Of a stretch of DNA of 7,332 nt, positions 5,842 through 7,332 are shown in pieces. The stretch's first letter is position 1, and every line of letters begins with the position of its first letter. Location of the stretch: positions 1-7,332 of the forward strand of contig CALJWY010000211.1 in the NCBI GenBank assembly GCA_937974465.1, in the 5' to 3' direction. The position numbers were made by a program, and so were the translations under genes. The DNA comes from an uncultured Lysobacterales bacterium. Lineage in GTDB: Bacteria; Pseudomonadota; Gammaproteobacteria; Xanthomonadales; SZUA-36. Below the pieces are notes generated by a model that was given only the letters and a program-made list of their open reading frames with translations, had not been told where the DNA came from and made no database searches.

Positions 5842-7332
5842 TCAGAAGCTAATTTCGAGTCCCATACGTACGGTCCAAAGTGAACGGTTCTCAAGCAGAT
5901 AATTAACTGATCCGCCATTGAACTCTTCAAACACGTACTGTCCTGCATCGTTGACTGTGAGGTCAACAGCCTGTACTGAGAAGAACTCTGCATCGTTGAC
6001 ATGACCCCACTCATCATTGAGCAGGTTACCAAGGTTGTAGACCTTGAAGTACAGACGAGCCCTGCTCTTACCAACAAAGGTGGGCAGCTCCTGGTCGATA
6101 CGCAGATCAAATCTTGTTGACCACTTGGCGTGTTGTCCGTTGCGCTTCTGCATTCCAGCTTTCAGGTTGTTTTTATCAACCCAGGCCATAAATGCATCCG
6201 TATCAAAGTCAGAACCAAACACAACATTAGGATCGTTTACACTCGTAGGAACGTACAGCAGGTGACGACCAAAGAATCCATCGCCTTCCAGCTGTCCACC
6301 ACCACCCATCACGTAACTCTGTGGCTGACCCTCCTTGGTATAACCAAACAGTGAGAAGCGGGTAGTGTAATCTCCAAAGAACTCACGACCATAACTGGCT
6401 CGCAGCGTGAAGCGGTGTGGAACTTCGTAGTTTGATGTTCCAGGTTTCGGATTATTGACGTCGTTTGTTGCAAGGTTATCAAAGTTTGAACCGGCAACAG
6501 ATGAGGTCATCGGTGAAACGTCTTCGGCCTGTGTATAGGCGTAACCGAGACTGACGTCCAGGCCACTGTCAAAGTCTTTGCTGAAGATCACCGAGAAGAC
6601 ATCGCTGCTGGCGCTGTACTTCGAGTTGGTCAACATGAAGTTGTCCTGACCATTGGTGTAATCGTAGATTGGATAACCAGCAGAAGTCATACCGACGATC
6701 TCCTGGGAAATATCAACATACAATGCAGGATCTTCGCTTCGTGAATGCAACCAGTCAATATCCATCTGGATGTTACCAGGCATATCCCAGGTAGCGCCAA
6801 GAGCCAATTTCCAATCGGACGGCATCTTGAATTTGGGATCGATCAGTGCAAGGAACCTTGTGCTTCCATTTTCCGGAGTTGTTGCAGCAACCTGATCATA
6901 CAGGACTTGCGGTACACCGTAGCCCGGTCCACCAGCAGTGATTGGAATACTTCCATCGAGGATGGAACCAGAACCGCTGAAGTTGTTCAGACGTTTTTGC
7001 ACGTTGGTCAGACCATCGTTGCTGTAGGAGTTGGAAATCCACACATTCGGGTTACCGCCCGAGTACAGACCCAGGCCACCGCGCAATTGCAAGTCATCCC
7101 GAATGCCCCAGGTAAAACCAATACGGGGCTGAATGATATCGAGACCGTCAACCGTAGAATCGTTACGCAGACCGTCGTTGGCATCTGTGAAATTCTGGTT
7201 GAAAGTGGGGGAATCGCTGGTGTCAAACCAGTCATAACGCACACCAAATACGAGTGAAAGATCCTTGTTGGGGAAATACAACTCGTCCTGGATATACAGG
7301 CTATTCTGGTTATTGGTGAAGTCAGCTGCCGC
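5842..7332 (-). CDS. Oar-like TonB-dependent outer-membrane receptor, C-terminal part
   Basis: The frame enters from the right edge without a start and runs 496 codons to a TGA at 5842-5844. An in-frame TTG at 7281 is an internal leucine codon: the upstream residues (DFTNNQNSLYIQDE) belong to the same protein. The sequence is a beta-barrel made of alternating strands and loops: LYIQDEL with FGVRYDW, PRIGFTWG, GLGLYSGGNPNVWISNSYSN, VPHRFTLRASYGREFFG, ARLYFKVYNLGNLLN, and a final strand SLWTVRMGLEISF ending in phenylalanine, the usual recognition signal for the barrel-assembly machine. The YSGG...VWISNSYSN and PHRFTL wording resembles Oar-like receptors, which are about 1000 residues long and often begin with a carboxypeptidase-regulatory-like domain and a plug; those parts would lie outside. 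Such receptors take up nutrients with energy from TonB-ExbBD; the substrate cannot be told from this half. It is convergent with psd and shares its terminator. Confidence 0.87.
   Translation of the reverse strand, partial: AAADFTNNQNSLYIQDELYFPNKDLSLVFGVRYDWFDTSDSPTFNQNFTDANDGLRNDSTVDGLDIIQPRIGFTWGIRDDLQLRGGLGLYSGGNPNVWISNSYSNDGLTNVQKRLNNFSGSGSILDGSIPITAGGPGYGVPQVLYDQVAATTPENGSTRFLALIDPKFKMPSDWKLALGATWDMPGNIQMDIDWLHSRSEDPALYVDISQEIVGMTSAGYPIYDYTNGQDNFMLTNSKYSASSDVFSVIFSKDFDSGLDVSLGYAYTQAEDVSPMTSSVAGSNFDNLATNDVNNPKPGTSNYEVPHRFTLRASYGREFFGDYTTRFSLFGYTKEGQPQSYVMGGGGQLEGDGFFGRHLLYVPTSVNDPNVVFGSDFDTDAFMAWVDKNNLKAGMQKRNGQHAKWSTRFDLRIDQELPTFVGKSRARLYFKVYNLGNLLNDEWGHVNDAEFFSVQAVDLTVNDAGQYVFEEFNGGSVNYLLENRSLWTVRMGLEISF

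Noticed and set aside
5592..6110. Minus-strand open frame of 172 codons spanning the end of psd and the start of the receptor 3' end
   Set aside because: It runs antisense to psd, through the terminator and out of frame with the receptor. The translation is low-complexity Ser/Thr/Cys-rich without any family features.
6745..7257. Plus-strand open frame of 170 codons
   Set aside because: It is antisense to the receptor barrel, has no ribosome site and shows no recognisable domain; the opposite frame has clear family motifs.

Overview
The window looks like chromosomal DNA of a free-living gammaproteobacterium. The signs are a FimV-type polar hub gene directly after an aspartate-semialdehyde dehydrogenase gene, a prmB-aroC pair as in enterobacteria and relatives, a gammaproteobacterial-type phosphatidylserine decarboxylase, and an Oar-like TonB-dependent receptor. 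The genus cannot be named from the sequence alone. There are no rRNA or tRNA genes, insertion sequences, integrases or CRISPR arrays, and there is no gene-free stretch longer than about 120 bases.

Layout. From about 4.85 kb leftwards, four genes run on the minus strand in the order prmB, aroC, asd, fimV. prmB and aroC overlap by 8 bases, aroC and asd are 21 bases apart, and asd and fimV are 75 bases apart, so they are probably one transcription unit, with fimV possibly having extra input. fimV runs off the left edge after 561 codons, still open. Its last visible part is a Glu-Pro repeat built on six 18-bp DNA units. To the right of prmB, psd is transcribed divergently on the plus strand. The 116-base spacer holds a candidate -10 region that reads well on both strands. 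psd ends at a strong symmetric hairpin that should also terminate the convergent gene, the C-terminal half of an Oar-like outer-membrane receptor that runs off the right edge.

How the genes fit together. prmB (methylation of ribosomal protein L3), aroC (chorismate synthesis) and asd (aspartate-family amino acids and diaminopimelate) are housekeeping growth genes. fimV organises the cell pole for type IV pili and motility, psd makes phosphatidylethanolamine, and the receptor serves nutrient uptake or surface functions. They share a transcript or a neighbourhood rather than one pathway.

I see no convincing undescribed system here. The points most worth a second look are a perfect 24-bp inverted repeat inside psd, the shared -10 of the divergent promoter, the expanding Glu-Pro repeat in fimV, and the composite gene order prmB-aroC-asd-fimV.
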